Of a stretch of DNA of 44,423 nt, positions 23,462 to 32,904 are shown piece by piece. The notes beneath the pieces are model-generated. The model was not told the DNA's origin and did not search any database. It saw nothing but the letters and a program-made list of their open reading frames with translations. Positions within the stretch are counted from its first letter, which is position 1. Each line of letters opens with the position of its first letter. The DNA is from an uncultured Gammaproteobacteria bacterium (GTDB lineage: Bacteria > Pseudomonadota > Gammaproteobacteria > Pseudomonadales > Ketobacteraceae). The position numbers and the translations under genes are program-made. The stretch spans positions 1-44,423 of the forward strand of contig CAJXZM010000029.1 in the NCBI GenBank assembly GCA_913063125.1, written 5' to 3'.

Positions 23462-26400
23462 ATGAAAAAGCTCTTAATGCTCCCCTTTGTGCTGCTTGCA
23501 CAAATCTTCGGCAACGTCAGTTGGATAGCGCCACCCTGGTTAAGCGCTATCAATGGCTCTCGGCAGAACCGACCTTTTGTCTTCTATGGTTGGATTGGAC
23601 TTTTAATCGCTTTTACAGCTGCGTACCTGTATTACGGCACATTACCCAAACCGATTACCGTCATGGCAGAGATTCAGCCTCTGAGCATCACTGATAACAG
23701 TGACTCAGCGACGCCTGACACGCTGAATATTGCGTTTAACTTTGACGTATCCAACCTTAGTGACACCCAGCCACACCCAGAGGGCGTACCGTCGGTTGCA
23801 AGAATTGATTTGGTAGGTAAAGACATCACCCGTGGTATTAGTCTCTCACCGTCATTAAAAGGCACGTGGTCTTGGATTAATGATCGTCAGCTTCAGTTTG
23901 TCCCAGAAAACGATTGGCCTGCAGGTGTAGAGGTTAACGTTAGCTTTGATGCGTCTATTTTTTCACCAGAGACACAACTGACAACGGATACCTACCCATT
24001 TCAGACACCCGCCTTTGGCATGTCATTTACCAACATCGAGTTCTATCAAGACCCTACCGACATTTCGGTAAGGCGGGTTGTTTCTACCCTGTCATTTACC
24101 CACCCTGTTGATACAACCTCCTTTGAAGAGAAGCTGTCGATGGGAATGCGGCCTTCCGGTACTGGCGTTACTCAGCAACCGACGGCTTACCAATACAATG
24201 TCACCTATGACAAGAACCACAGAGAAGCCTATATCCAATCGGTGCCGGTGGCATTACCGGATCAGCCCAATTTTATGTCGATTAAGGTCGCCTCTGGGGT
24301 AACCAGCATATTAGGGGGCGAAAGCTCTGAGGATGCGGTTGAAGAAAAGGTGTTAATTCCCGATCTCTACAGCTTTTTGAAAGTAAGTACCGCAAAAACC
24401 CAGATTGTTCGAAATGCCAACAATGAGCCTGAGCAAATGTTGATGCTTGAGTTCACCGATGACATCAGTGAGCAGGCGTTACTCGACAAGTTATCGCTGG
24501 TGCTTCTGCCAAAACACAATCCTGCTAAGGACAAGCGATATTGGAGCAGCCCACGAGAAGTGACTGCTGCGGTGATCTCCAAGAGTGAGAAGGTGGCATT
24601 ACGATTAATTCCAAACGAGAGAGATGCGTCTAAGGTTTACACCTTTGCGTTTGATTTGCCTGTAGGCCGATACCTATACCTCAAGCTAGCGCCTGGGCTC
24701 ACATCGGTGAATAAATTTGTGCACGCCTCCTTTTATGACACCTTGGTGAATACCCCCTCCTACCCTAAAGGGATCGATATTGCGGGGGAAGGGTCGGTAT
24801 TAACCTATTCAGGTGATCATAAGCTCAGTGTCTTATCCCGTGGTGTGTCTGCTATGCAGTTCTCAGTGGGTCGGTTGTTGGACCATCAGATAGCCCATTT
24901 GGTATCTCAAACCAATGGCGACATTACTAACCCCCGGTTTACCAGCTGGCAGTTTAATGCCAAAAACCTGTCTGAGTTCGGCAGTGACATTGTACGTATC
25001 CAGTCTCGACACCCTAGGGAGGCAAATTATTCATCATTGGATTTGTCACGCTACTTACAAAAAGGTAACAGCCCTCAAAAAGACAACAGCCAATTTGGGT
25101 TGTTTTTTGTGGAGATAAAGGAATGGGACCTACAAAGAAAGAGAACCGTTTATGGGGCTACCGACAGCCGTCTTATTTTGGTTACTGATCTGGGTGTGAT
25201 TGTTAAAAACAATGCTCATAACGGTACTAATAGCTCTCATGATGTATTTGTTCAGTCCATTGCATCCGGAAAACCCGTGGACAATGCGACCGTGGAGTTA
25301 TTGGGCAAAAATGGTATTGCGCTGTATTCACGCACTACAACATCAGATGGTCATGTGCAATTCCCCTCCACCCGTGACTTTAAAAACGAAAAGCAGCCGA
25401 CGGTGTATGTGGTTAAAAGCCAGGGTGATATTTCATTCATTCCGTTTAACCGTCGATCACGACAAATCAATCTATCCAAATTTGATATTGGTGGTGTCAG
25501 TGCAAGAAACAACCGCAACTATTCTGGAACCAAATACGACCAAGGGTTAAACGCCTTTTTGTTTTCAGATAGGGGTATTTACAGACCCGGCGAGAAAGTG
25601 AACATTGGTTTGATTGTCAAAAACCAGAACCTGTCGAATGTAGAGAACATTCCCTTGGAAGTAGTTATCCGAGGCCCTAGAAATAACGAAGTGTCGGTTA
25701 AACGACAGAAACTGTTGAAGAACGGTTTTTTTGATATTCAATACCCAACCGATACAACCTCGGATACGGGTAAGTACAACGTTTCGTTGCATCTGGTTAG
25801 GGATAACAGATATCGCGGCAGGGAAATTGGTTCTACAAGCTTTAAGGTAGAAGAATTTCAACCAGACACGATCAAAATCGAGAGCAAATTAGAAAATACC
25901 CCGAAAAAAGGTTGGTATAACAACAAGAGTGTCACCGCTAAGATAAGCTTACAAAATCTATTCGGCATTCCCGCACAAGATCGAAAAGTGTCGGGCCATG
26001 TGATTATCAGGCCGACAAGCTTTTCATTTAAGGACTATGCCAGCTATACGTTCTCCTCGCCTTTTTCCAATAATCAGACAGCATTAAGCACGAATGAGCC
26101 GTTAGAATCACAAAAGACCGATGCCGATGGTTTCGCCCGCTTTGATATTGATCTGCAACGTTATCAAGAAGGCACCTATCGACTTAAGTTTATTACTGAA
26201 GGGTTTGATCAAGCAGGTGGTCGCAGTGTTACTGCCATCAATACAGCCCTTATCTCACCACTGGACACCCTTGTGGGGTTTAAAGCTGACGGCAAGCTGA
26301 ATTACATCAATGCCAACAGCAAACGTGCTATTGAGTTTATTGTTATCAACAAGGCGCTAAAACAAATTGAGCAAGCTGAGTTAACGTTCAAACTGCTTGA

Positions 26401-29320
26401 AATCCAGCCAATTTCAACCTTGATTAAACAGAGTAATGGCACCTACAAGTACCAAACGGTTAAACGTGAGAAAGAACTCAGCCGTTCGGCGTTCTCCATC
26501 GCTGAAGCGGGTCATCAATATGCCATCGATACCGCTTTACCGGGAGACTTTGCCATTGAGCTGATGGATGCAAACAATCGACGGGTATCCCGTGTTGAGT
26601 ATTCCGTTGTGGGTCATGGCAACATGGCAGGCAAGTTGGATAAAAACGCTGAGCTGCAATTAAAGCTAAATAAAGCAGATTATGTTGCCGGGGAGTTGAT
26701 TGAGATGAACATTAAGGCCCCCTACTCTGGTGCCGGTCTTATCACCATAGAAACCGATAAGGTGCATCACTTTAAATGGTTCTCAACAGATTCTGACAGT
26801 ACCCTACAAACCATTCGTATTCCCGACACCTTAGAAGGCACAGGGTATATGAATGTAGCCTTTGTTCGTGATGTGAGCTCTAAGGAGATATTCGCCAGCC
26901 CCTTAAGTTATGCCGTGCAACCCTTTACCATCGATAAGAGTAAACGAAAGATTGATGTGGAGCTTGAGGTTAACGATATCGTACGTCCGGGTAAACTCAT
27001 GGAAATCAGTTATACCGCATCACGAAAATCTAGAATTGCACTATTTGCAATAGACGAAGGTATTCTACAAGTAGCGAAGTATAAAACGCCCGATCCATTG
27101 GGACATTTCTTACAGAAGCGCTCTCTTGATGTTGAGACCTTACAGATCCTGGATTTGATTTTACCGGATTTTGATTTAGTGAAAGAGTTATCTGCCAGTG
27201 GTGGTGGCGAACCGAATAAGAAGGCCTTGGGTAAAAACCTGAACCCGTTTGCAAGAAAGCTTGATAAACCTGCTGTGTATTGGTCAGGTATTCATGATGC
27301 TGGCCCAGAAAGCCGAATGGTACGATTTGATGTGCCGAATACCTTTGCCGGGGAATTACGTGTCATGGCTGTGGCCGTTGGTGAAGACGCTATGGGTGCA
27401 GCCCATGACTCCACGATTGTAAGAGGCCCATTTGTACTGTCGCCCAATGTACTAACACAGGCGGCACCGGGAGATGAGTTTATGGTGACCGTGGGGGTTG
27501 CCAATATTATTGAAGGTTCTGGTAAAGCGGCTGACGTGGCTTTGTCGATCGAGTCATCAAAACATCTCAGTATTGTGAATGATGCCGAATCATCATCAAC
27601 CGCAACTCTCGCCATTGATGAAGGCGGTGAAGGCCAGTTAACGTTTAAAGTAAAGGTTAATGAAATCTTAGGCGCTGCTGAATTGCGCTTTACTGCGACC
27701 CATAAAAAAGAAAGCACGACAAGAACCACAAGCTTAAGCGTGCGGCCTGCAATGCCCTATTACACCAGTGTAGATAGTGGTTTTGAGAAAAGCGGCACAG
27801 TGAAGCAAACATCTGATCGACGTCTGTACGCCAATTTAGCAGTACAATCCATTGCTGCATCCGCCAGCCCATTAGTATTGGTGGATGGGTTAACGTCTTA
27901 CCTCAAATCGTTTCCCCATGGTTGTACAGAGCAAGTGGTCAGTAAGGTGTTTCCTTTGATCGGGTTGGCAACCCACCCCGCTTTTGGGCCTCACCAAACC
28001 AACGTGCAGTCTCACTTTTCCCATGTCATCACTAAATTGAGAGAACGGCAGCTAGGGGATGGTGGATTTTCATTTTGGCCTGGGCAACATTCCAGTGCGG
28101 AATACCCGAGTATTTATGTGATGCACTTTTTGATTGAAGCCAGGGATACAGGTTTCCCTGTTCCTAAAGATATGATGCAACGGGGCCAAGCCTATTTGAC
28201 GGATTATGTTGGTCGTAGGTCTGAAAAACTGAGTGATGCTAGGGACAGAGCCAATGCGATTTATTTATTAACTCGTTTGGGTGTTGTTACCACCAACTAT
28301 TTGGTTGATTTGCAAGAGTACCTTGAGAAGGGTTATAAAGAAAACAGTAACAAGGACTGGCGTAAGGATTTGCTAGCATCCTACATGGCGGCTACTTATG
28401 CGCTATTACAAAAAGAGAATGAAGCTAACCGATTAATTGCGGGTTACGAGATCGGCGCTGAGAACCAACACCAGTTTGATGACTTCCACTCTCCCCTGGC
28501 ACAGGATGCACAGCACCTGTATTTGTTATCCAAACATTTCGAGGGGCAAGCAAGGTCACTGCCCGGTGACAATGTGTTAGCCATTACTGAGCGGATATTT
28601 AAGGGGGAATACAATACCATCTCTTCTGCTTACAGTATTTTGGCGTTAGGTGCTTACAGCAAATTGGTCTTAGAAAAACCATTGAATGAAAATATTGTAT
28701 TTGCTGCACAGTTGAGTGAATCAGCGCAACCTGACTCTCAGCTATCAAAATCACAGCAAGGGAAAAACATCGACCTTAAGGCGTCTGCTACGCCGTTTTT
28801 GACGGCCAAGTATAAAACGGATGTGGAAGCCGTATCGGTGAAAGGTCAATCGCCTTTGTTTTTCCTTAACGTACAATCAGGTTTTGATAAAGATCTTCCT
28901 CAACAACCAGTGAGAAATAACATTGAGATCATTCGGGAATTCTTGGATGAGGATGGAACAGAAATCACCGAGCTTGAGCAAGGCAAAGAGATTACCGTGC
29001 GATTAAAAGTGAGAGCGTTAGGTGATAAGAAGCTCACCAATATTGCTGTAGTGGATTTATTACCCGGTGGTTTTGAAGTAATAAGAAGTTCGGTAGAAAG
29101 AACGGCCTACAACTGGCGAGCTGATTATGTGGACGTGCGAGAAGACCGAGTGGTGTATTATGGCGATTTTGATAGTTCACTGCGGGAGTTAACTTACAAG
29201 GTGAAATTAACTGCTGCGGGTAGCTTTGTGATACCACCCTCCTTTGCTGAGTCCATGTATGATCGTTCTGTTCGTGCGGTTTCCAAGGCGGGGTTATTTA
29301 CGGTGAATAAGATGCTCTAA
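23462..29320 (+). CDS. bacterial alpha-2-macroglobulin (thioester protease trap)
   Basis: 1952 residues. An N-terminal hydrophobic segment (about 40-62, FVFYGWIGLLIAFTAAYLYY) anchors it to the inner membrane facing the periplasm. A long series of macroglobulin-like beta domains follows (MG motif RGIYRPGEKVNIG near 706, VEEFQPDTIKI near 796). The thioester motif CTEQ is at 1488-1491 (GCTEQVVSK), inside the helical thioester domain whose repeats include GGFSFWPG near 1535. The family traps attacking proteases by covalent linkage through the Cys-Gln thioester. In many bacteria it sits beside pbpC; no such gene is here. The ribosome site is weak. Confidence 0.92.
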   Translation: MKKLLMLPFVLLAQIFGNVSWIAPPWLSAINGSRQNRPFVFYGWIGLLIAFTAAYLYYGTLPKPITVMAEIQPLSITDNSDSATPDTLNIAFNFDVSNLSDTQPHPEGVPSVARIDLVGKDITRGISLSPSLKGTWSWINDRQLQFVPENDWPAGVEVNVSFDASIFSPETQLTTDTYPFQTPAFGMSFTNIEFYQDPTDISVRRVVSTLSFTHPVDTTSFEEKLSMGMRPSGTGVTQQPTAYQYNVTYDKNHREAYIQSVPVALPDQPNFMSIKVASGVTSILGGESSEDAVEEKVLIPDLYSFLKVSTAKTQIVRNANNEPEQMLMLEFTDDISEQALLDKLSLVLLPKHNPAKDKRYWSSPREVTAAVISKSEKVALRLIPNERDASKVYTFAFDLPVGRYLYLKLAPGLTSVNKFVHASFYDTLVNTPSYPKGIDIAGEGSVLTYSGDHKLSVLSRGVSAMQFSVGRLLDHQIAHLVSQTNGDITNPRFTSWQFNAKNLSEFGSDIVRIQSRHPREANYSSLDLSRYLQKGNSPQKDNSQFGLFFVEIKEWDLQRKRTVYGATDSRLILVTDLGVIVKNNAHNGTNSSHDVFVQSIASGKPVDNATVELLGKNGIALYSRTTTSDGHVQFPSTRDFKNEKQPTVYVVKSQGDISFIPFNRRSRQINLSKFDIGGVSARNNRNYSGTKYDQGLNAFLFSDRGIYRPGEKVNIGLIVKNQNLSNVENIPLEVVIRGPRNNEVSVKRQKLLKNGFFDIQYPTDTTSDTGKYNVSLHLVRDNRYRGREIGSTSFKVEEFQPDTIKIESKLENTPKKGWYNNKSVTAKISLQNLFGIPAQDRKVSGHVIIRPTSFSFKDYASYTFSSPFSNNQTALSTNEPLESQKTDADGFARFDIDLQRYQEGTYRLKFITEGFDQAGGRSVTAINTALISPLDTLVGFKADGKLNYINANSKRAIEFIVINKALKQIEQAELTFKLLEIQPISTLIKQSNGTYKYQTVKREKELSRSAFSIAEAGHQYAIDTALPGDFAIELMDANNRRVSRVEYSVVGHGNMAGKLDKNAELQLKLNKADYVAGELIEMNIKAPYSGAGLITIETDKVHHFKWFSTDSDSTLQTIRIPDTLEGTGYMNVAFVRDVSSKEIFASPLSYAVQPFTIDKSKRKIDVELEVNDIVRPGKLMEISYTASRKSRIALFAIDEGILQVAKYKTPDPLGHFLQKRSLDVETLQILDLILPDFDLVKELSASGGGEPNKKALGKNLNPFARKLDKPAVYWSGIHDAGPESRMVRFDVPNTFAGELRVMAVAVGEDAMGAAHDSTIVRGPFVLSPNVLTQAAPGDEFMVTVGVANIIEGSGKAADVALSIESSKHLSIVNDAESSSTATLAIDEGGEGQLTFKVKVNEILGAAELRFTATHKKESTTRTTSLSVRPAMPYYTSVDSGFEKSGTVKQTSDRRLYANLAVQSIAASASPLVLVDGLTSYLKSFPHGCTEQVVSKVFPLIGLATHPAFGPHQTNVQSHFSHVITKLRERQLGDGGFSFWPGQHSSAEYPSIYVMHFLIEARDTGFPVPKDMMQRGQAYLTDYVGRRSEKLSDARDRANAIYLLTRLGVVTTNYLVDLQEYLEKGYKENSNKDWRKDLLASYMAATYALLQKENEANRLIAGYEIGAENQHQFDDFHSPLAQDAQHLYLLSKHFEGQARSLPGDNVLAITERIFKGEYNTISSAYSILALGAYSKLVLEKPLNENIVFAAQLSESAQPDSQLSKSQQGKNIDLKASATPFLTAKYKTDVEAVSVKGQSPLFFLNVQSGFDKDLPQQPVRNNIEIIREFLDEDGTEITELEQGKEITVRLKVRALGDKKLTNIAVVDLLPGGFEVIRSSVERTAYNWRADYVDVREDRVVYYGDFDSSLRELTYKVKLTAAGSFVIPPSFAESMYDRSVRAVSKAGLFTVNKML

Positions 29321-29438
29321 TGGTGACTACTGCCATTTGGGGTATCGGCACTAAGGGCAAATTCCTTCACATACCATACAAAAACCGGTAGCTTGCACGG
29401 CGTTGTGATACTGAGGTTAAGTATCCTCGGCTAAGCAA

Positions 29439-29993
29439 TTATGCTTTGAACTCTGGACGAAGCAAACTAAAGCATTTGAGATTATGGAACTGACCTTTCC
29501 AATAACCGGCGTCACGACGCAAACCTTCTTCTTTAAACCCTAGCTTGCCAAGTAACGCTTCTGACGCATCATTTCCCGGCACTGTATCAGCTTGAATCCT
29601 ATGGATATGACTACAGGGCAATTGACCTTCGAATGCGGCTAAGACAATCATTCGAACGGCCTCCATAGCATAACCATTACCCCATGATGATGGTATTAGA
29701 TCATAGCCAATTACAGCATTTTGCATTTTCGCGCTCCATGAATTGAAACCGCAAGTTCCTATAAGGTCGCCCGAGTCCTTTGAGCGAATGGCCCAACGAA
29801 TTCCTGACTTAGCTTCAAAGCGAGACTGAAAGAACTGGATTAGCTCCTGCGCCTGTTCGACACGTGTAAAGGCAGCTAAATCATAATATTCAATCACAGA
29901 ATCATCTGAGAATAGACGAAAAACCGAAACGTCATCATTAGGTTTAAGATCTGTTAAAAACAATCTACTACTTTCAATTACAGGGAATTCCAT
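29439..29993 (-). CDS. RimJ/RimL-type GNAT acetyltransferase in a cassette-like setting
   Basis: 184 residues from ATG 29993, which has AAGGA 9 nt upstream. An ATG at 30014 lies inside a GTTATGC core-like heptamer and would add seven residues. RLFLTDLKPNDDVSVFRLFS is the usual start of RimL-like GNATs. DLIGTCGFNSW and IGYDLIPSSWGNGYAMEAVR (acetyl-CoA loop) are near 80-115, and LLGKLGFKEEGLRRDAGYWK is the conserved C-terminal block. Substrate unknown. It is the last of a row of small minus-strand genes separated by attC-like palindromes. Confidence 0.85.
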   Translation of the reverse strand: MEFPVIESSRLFLTDLKPNDDVSVFRLFSDDSVIEYYDLAAFTRVEQAQELIQFFQSRFEAKSGIRWAIRSKDSGDLIGTCGFNSWSAKMQNAVIGYDLIPSSWGNGYAMEAVRMIVLAAFEGQLPCSHIHRIQADTVPGNDASEALLGKLGFKEEGLRRDAGYWKGQFHNLKCFSLLRPEFKA

Positions 29994-30010
29994 AAGTTTC
30001 GGTCCTTGAA

Positions 30011-30062
30011 GCATAACGCTCTAATCTATCAACGAAAATTGGGAGTATCAACTTGTTAAATT
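30011..30062 (-). other. attC-like site 1 (weak)
   Basis: On the minus strand it begins ATTTAAC directly at the stop of the 103-residue gene and ends GAGCGTTATGC just before the GNAT start, about 52 bp. The outer heptamers resemble integron R'' and R' boxes, but the internal pairing is poor. Its position is the main support. Confidence 0.35.
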
Positions 30063-30373
30063 TAGTCTGTGAATCCATCGCGGATAAACCTATTCCGACC
30101 CTGATCGAAGTGGTCTTCACTACAAGATATAAATTCCAATGCGAGTTTCCAACCAATTTTCGTAAACCTATCTGTTTTGGCTAACTCATATTCATTCATG
30201 ACTATATTCATAGCTTCTACTGTGTGCTGAGCCTCATTCTCGCCAATCTTAACCTCCAATGGATCGTAATTTAGTATTATCCATTCCTGCAGCTCGATTG
30301 GAGACAACTTACCGTCAATACATTCACGAATTATTGAAACTAGTTGATTCCTGGTTATCTCTTTCATGTTCAT
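30062..30373 (-). CDS. hypothetical protein, 103 aa
   Basis: A small helical, acidic protein. The N-terminal MKEITRNQLVSIIRECIDGK, followed by SPIELQEWI, resembles the opening of several small immunity or colicin-immunity-like families, but I cannot assign it. ATG at 30373 or 30367 are both possible; neither has a clear ribosome site. A core-like GTTAAAC lies only a few bases upstream, as in integron cassettes. The stop codon runs into attC-like site 1. Confidence 0.6.
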   Translation of the reverse strand: MNMKEITRNQLVSIIRECIDGKLSPIELQEWIILNYDPLEVKIGENEAQHTVEAMNIVMNEYELAKTDRFTKIGWKLALEFISCSEDHFDQGRNRFIRDGFTD

Positions 30374-30377
30374 TGTC

Positions 30378-30527
30378 GTTTAACGCTTGCCTCAATTGAG
30401 GCGTTGTAGTTTACGCCTTCAAGCGAAGGCTCTGGTGTAGTCCGTAAATTGACCAACGACTCCAAATCCCACTGTATCGGACGTTCACCGGGTTTCAGAT
30501 AGAACGCTAAAAATAAGCGTGTAATTT
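30378..30527 (-). other. attC-like site 2 (about 150 bp, VCR-sized)
   Basis: Minus strand: near its start TTACACGCTT pairs (8 of 10) with the end AAGCGTTAAA. The R' heptamer is GTTAAAC, a perfect GTTRRRY. Internal hairpins are the 14-bp palindrome GCCTCAATTGAGGC (30389-30402) and GCCTTC-AAGC-GAAGGC (30415-30430). Size and layout are close to Vibrio-type repeats. It lies exactly between two small genes. Confidence 0.55.
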
Positions 30528-30540
30528 TTTAGCTTGACCA

Positions 30541-30894
30541 TTAATAAGCAAGATTGGCTGCTACAATTTTTACTTTTTCGCTATTTTCATTAAAATAGTA
30601 CGTTACAAGTGCGGGAACTTCTCTGTTTGTACAAAACAACCTCCACATGACAATTATTTCAGATGGGTTCTTATGAATTGCAAGGAACTCAATTTTCTTA
30701 TGCTTTCCCAAGTCTGGAAATATTTCATTTCGTTGTTTTTTATAGTCGACGCTATTCACATCTTTTTTCATGTCCTCAGTGAAAAACTCAGAGAATTTTT
30801 CGTAATTATCATCATCCCAACCTACTTGCATACTTTCCGCAATAGGTGTTAATACGGCTAAAACATCTTCATCCGACAAATCAAATATCGTCAT
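30541..30894 (-). CDS. hypothetical protein, possible NTF2/SnoaL-like fold
   Basis: 117 residues. The pattern of an N-terminal helix pair (SDEDVLAVLTPIAESM, then DNYEKFSEFFTEDMKKDV) followed by strands (KKIEFLAIHKNPSEIIVMWR, VPALVTYYFNENSEKVKIVA) resembles small NTF2-like proteins. This is inference from pattern only. The start ATG 30894 is preceded by AAAAAGAAATT and, 19 bp upstream, by the core-like GTTAGCT of site 3. Function unknown. Confidence 0.6.
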   Translation of the reverse strand: MTIFDLSDEDVLAVLTPIAESMQVGWDDDNYEKFSEFFTEDMKKDVNSVDYKKQRNEIFPDLGKHKKIEFLAIHKNPSEIIVMWRLFCTNREVPALVTYYFNENSEKVKIVAANLAY

Positions 30895-30912
30895 ATTAAA
30901 TTTCTTTTTATA

Positions 30913-30969
30913 AGCTAACGTCTAAATAAACTGCACGCTTTTTTGAGCCTGCTGCATTGTGTGGTTATG
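30913..30969 (-). other. attC-like site 3
   Basis: 57 bp on the minus strand from CATAAC to GACGTTAGCT, with TGCA-containing partly complementary arms between them. The R' box is GTTAGCT. It lies between a broken mini-gene and the 117-residue gene. Confidence 0.4.
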
Positions 30970-31088
30970 ATTGATCAGCATGTTTCTTCGCCATCCATAG
31001 AAGAATGGCTGTATCAGCACCACCCAGTGGCTGATGTAACCCAAAAGAAGTCACCCCATGTAAATTCTGGATAGCTTGCTGATTTCAT
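30925..31088 (-). pseudogene. frameshifted mini-gene, about 50 codons
   Basis: The start ATG 31088 has a very good TAGGAGAAC ribosome site. The frame MKSASYPEFTWGDFFWVTSA continues for 24 residues to TGA at 31014. In another frame the reading resumes as VVLIQPFFYGWRRNMLINHN. A single-base change near 31020-31025 in the G-rich GGGTGGTG would join them into one small, membrane-segment-containing protein. It sits between attC-like sites 4 and 3. Confidence 0.45.
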
Positions 31089-31102
31089 AAGTTCTCCTAT
31101 CA

Positions 31103-31156
31103 TCCTAACGCTATATTGAGGCACATGCTTTTACATTTTCAAAAATATTGTTAAAG
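31103..31156 (-). other. attC-like site 4
   Basis: 54 bp on the minus strand from TTTAAC to GCGTTAGGA. The arms TTTAACAATATTTTTGA and TCAATATAGCGTTAGG are complementary with one extra unpaired base in the first arm, as in real attC sites. R' is GTTAGGA. A closely similar copy is found at 35166-35222. Confidence 0.6.
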
Positions 31157-31193
31157 TATACCAGAGAAAAGTTAACTCCAGCCCTCTAAATAC
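31134..31193. repeat. 60-bp direct repeat, copy 1
   Basis: It matches 35200-35261 at about 80-85% by eye (shared core GTATACCAGAGAAAA and the flanks CATTTTCAAA and AGCCCT-TAAATAC). The two copies include the start of attC-like sites 4 and 7 and bracket the LysR/IMPDH/metallopeptidase segment. Confidence 0.8.
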
Positions 31194-31283
31194 GACGATT
31201 CGATTCACTCACCGGATAAACTAAATTCAAGTCAGTTAACTCAATGCAAACGAGAGGACGACGCTTGACTAATGACCCTTTAG

Positions 31284-32768
31284 CTAGACTATATCATTAT
31301 CTTTTATCAAACTGTGTACAGCGCTATCGCCAAGCGCGACGGAACTTTGATGTTCGAGTCGTGAATTTTCATGCAGTTCAGAAATCGAACTACAACCAGC
31401 AGAACTCAAAGAGGCTTTTAATTTTGAGCACGACTCAGGAACGAGATCAAATATAGAGCCTTTAAGAGGCACCCAACCAGAGATTCCTTCAGCAAAATAA
31501 TCGACTTGATTATCTTCGCTATCCCCTAAAAAATATCGACCCAAATTACGCGCTTTTAAACTACCTTCCATCCAATATTTTTTAAACGCTTGACCGTTAC
31601 GATAATGAACTTCACCTGGACTCTCCGTGCATCGAGCAAAATAGTTCCCCATCATCACGGTATCGGCACCAAGAGCCAAAGCAATACATATATCCGCGGG
31701 TGATGATAACCCTCCGTCAGCAATAATAGGAATGTACTGTTTTCCTTCATCAACTAGCTTGTCACGAGCGTTAACAACCTCCATTAATGCTGCTGCCTGA
31801 CCTCGGCCTGTTGCTTTTTCCTCTTGGGTTATACAGCCAGAGCCAATACCCATACCCACTTTTATGGCGTCTGCACCGGCCTCCACCAAGTAATCGAATG
31901 CCTCCGAGGTGACAACATTACCAGCTATTACCGGCGTATCGCTTAACGATTTAATATACAAAATTGTTTCTTTCTGATATTCCGAGTAACCATCTGATGC
32001 GTCAATTACTAAAAAATCTACCTCCCCATTAATCAGGTGCGAAATTCTGTTTCTGTGCTGAGGGTGGGTAGTCACGGCGGCCCCTACTACTAACCTTCCA
32101 TATTGATCTTCGCTCGCATTAGGAAAACGAATGTGATGCTCTAGATCTTTACGAAAAACAACCGATTGAAGTGTGCCTTCTGCGGAGACAATGGGCAAAA
32201 AACCCCTACCTGTCTCAATCATAATTGCTTTAGCTTGCATCAAACTAGTGCCTTCTTTGGCAACCACTAACTCAGTTTTCATACGCCTGACCACCGGTAC
32301 CTTTTGGTCTGTTTGAGCATCAAAGTCCTTATCGGTAATAACGCCTAAGAGCTTACCGTGGAACAGACCATTATCAGTCACAGGGTAGGTTGAATACCCG
32401 GTTGCATATTTGCTTTTTTCCACTTGGTATATTTGCGCGTCTGGACTAAATGTAATCAAGTCTGTTTGAAAACCAGCCTTATACTGCTTTACCTTTTTAA
32501 CCATGGCTATCTGGCATTCTTCATCGGGTAGAACGGGGATAACACTGACCCCACCTAATCTGGCCAGTGCAATCGCCATCCGCGTATCAGAAACGGCTTG
32601 CATAGAGGCGCTCACAAATGGCGTATTGAGCGTTAAGTAACCGTTAGACGAGCGACAAAGGTGGCTTTGTAAATTCACGTTGTTTTTTGAGCTGAATTCA
32701 GTCGTTAAGCCAGGTAATAGGCGGTATTCCTTGAGACTGGTTGAGGTGCTATTAACAATAATTGCCAT
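31284..32768 (-). CDS. guaB: IMP dehydrogenase, divergent Tritrichomonas-like type
   Basis: 494 residues. It oxidises IMP to XMP with NAD+, the committed step to GMP. The catalytic loop is GIGSGCITQEE with Cys312, the phosphate site IIADGG has Asp351, and the flap RNLGRYFLG has the Arg411-Tyr412 pair. Two CBS domains fill about 105-215. The sequence follows the protist Tritrichomonas foetus enzyme (as I recall it) more than E. coli GuaB: YRLLPGLTTEFSSKNNVNL at the N-terminus, FKAGF-like YKAGF, IDASDGYSEYQKETI and a C-terminal VSxLIKD. A LysR gene is divergent from it, unusual for a housekeeping guaB, so it may be a second, conditionally expressed copy. Confidence 0.85.
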   Translation of the reverse strand: MAIIVNSTSTSLKEYRLLPGLTTEFSSKNNVNLQSHLCRSSNGYLTLNTPFVSASMQAVSDTRMAIALARLGGVSVIPVLPDEECQIAMVKKVKQYKAGFQTDLITFSPDAQIYQVEKSKYATGYSTYPVTDNGLFHGKLLGVITDKDFDAQTDQKVPVVRRMKTELVVAKEGTSLMQAKAIMIETGRGFLPIVSAEGTLQSVVFRKDLEHHIRFPNASEDQYGRLVVGAAVTTHPQHRNRISHLINGEVDFLVIDASDGYSEYQKETILYIKSLSDTPVIAGNVVTSEAFDYLVEAGADAIKVGMGIGSGCITQEEKATGRGQAAALMEVVNARDKLVDEGKQYIPIIADGGLSSPADICIALALGADTVMMGNYFARCTESPGEVHYRNGQAFKKYWMEGSLKARNLGRYFLGDSEDNQVDYFAEGISGWVPLKGSIFDLVPESCSKLKASLSSAGCSSISELHENSRLEHQSSVALGDSAVHSLIKDNDIV

Positions 32769-32861
32769 GGGTAAATATGCTCCTTAAATGAATTCATAAC
32801 GTTTGTTTGAAAGAGGGACTACCCTATAGCGCAACAATATATTTAACAAATCAATAATTTA

Positions 32862-32880
32862 TGTATTATATATTAATACA
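32862..32880. promoter_or_regulatory. palindromic operator between IMPDH and LysR genes
   Basis: TGTATTA-TATAT-TAATACA is a perfect 7-bp inverted repeat with a 5-bp spacer in the 136-bp divergent promoter region, 25 bp before the LysR start codon. It satisfies the LysR T-N11-A form. Confidence 0.65.
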
Positions 32881-32904
32881 TTCAATAAATAAGAGGCGCT
32901 CTCA

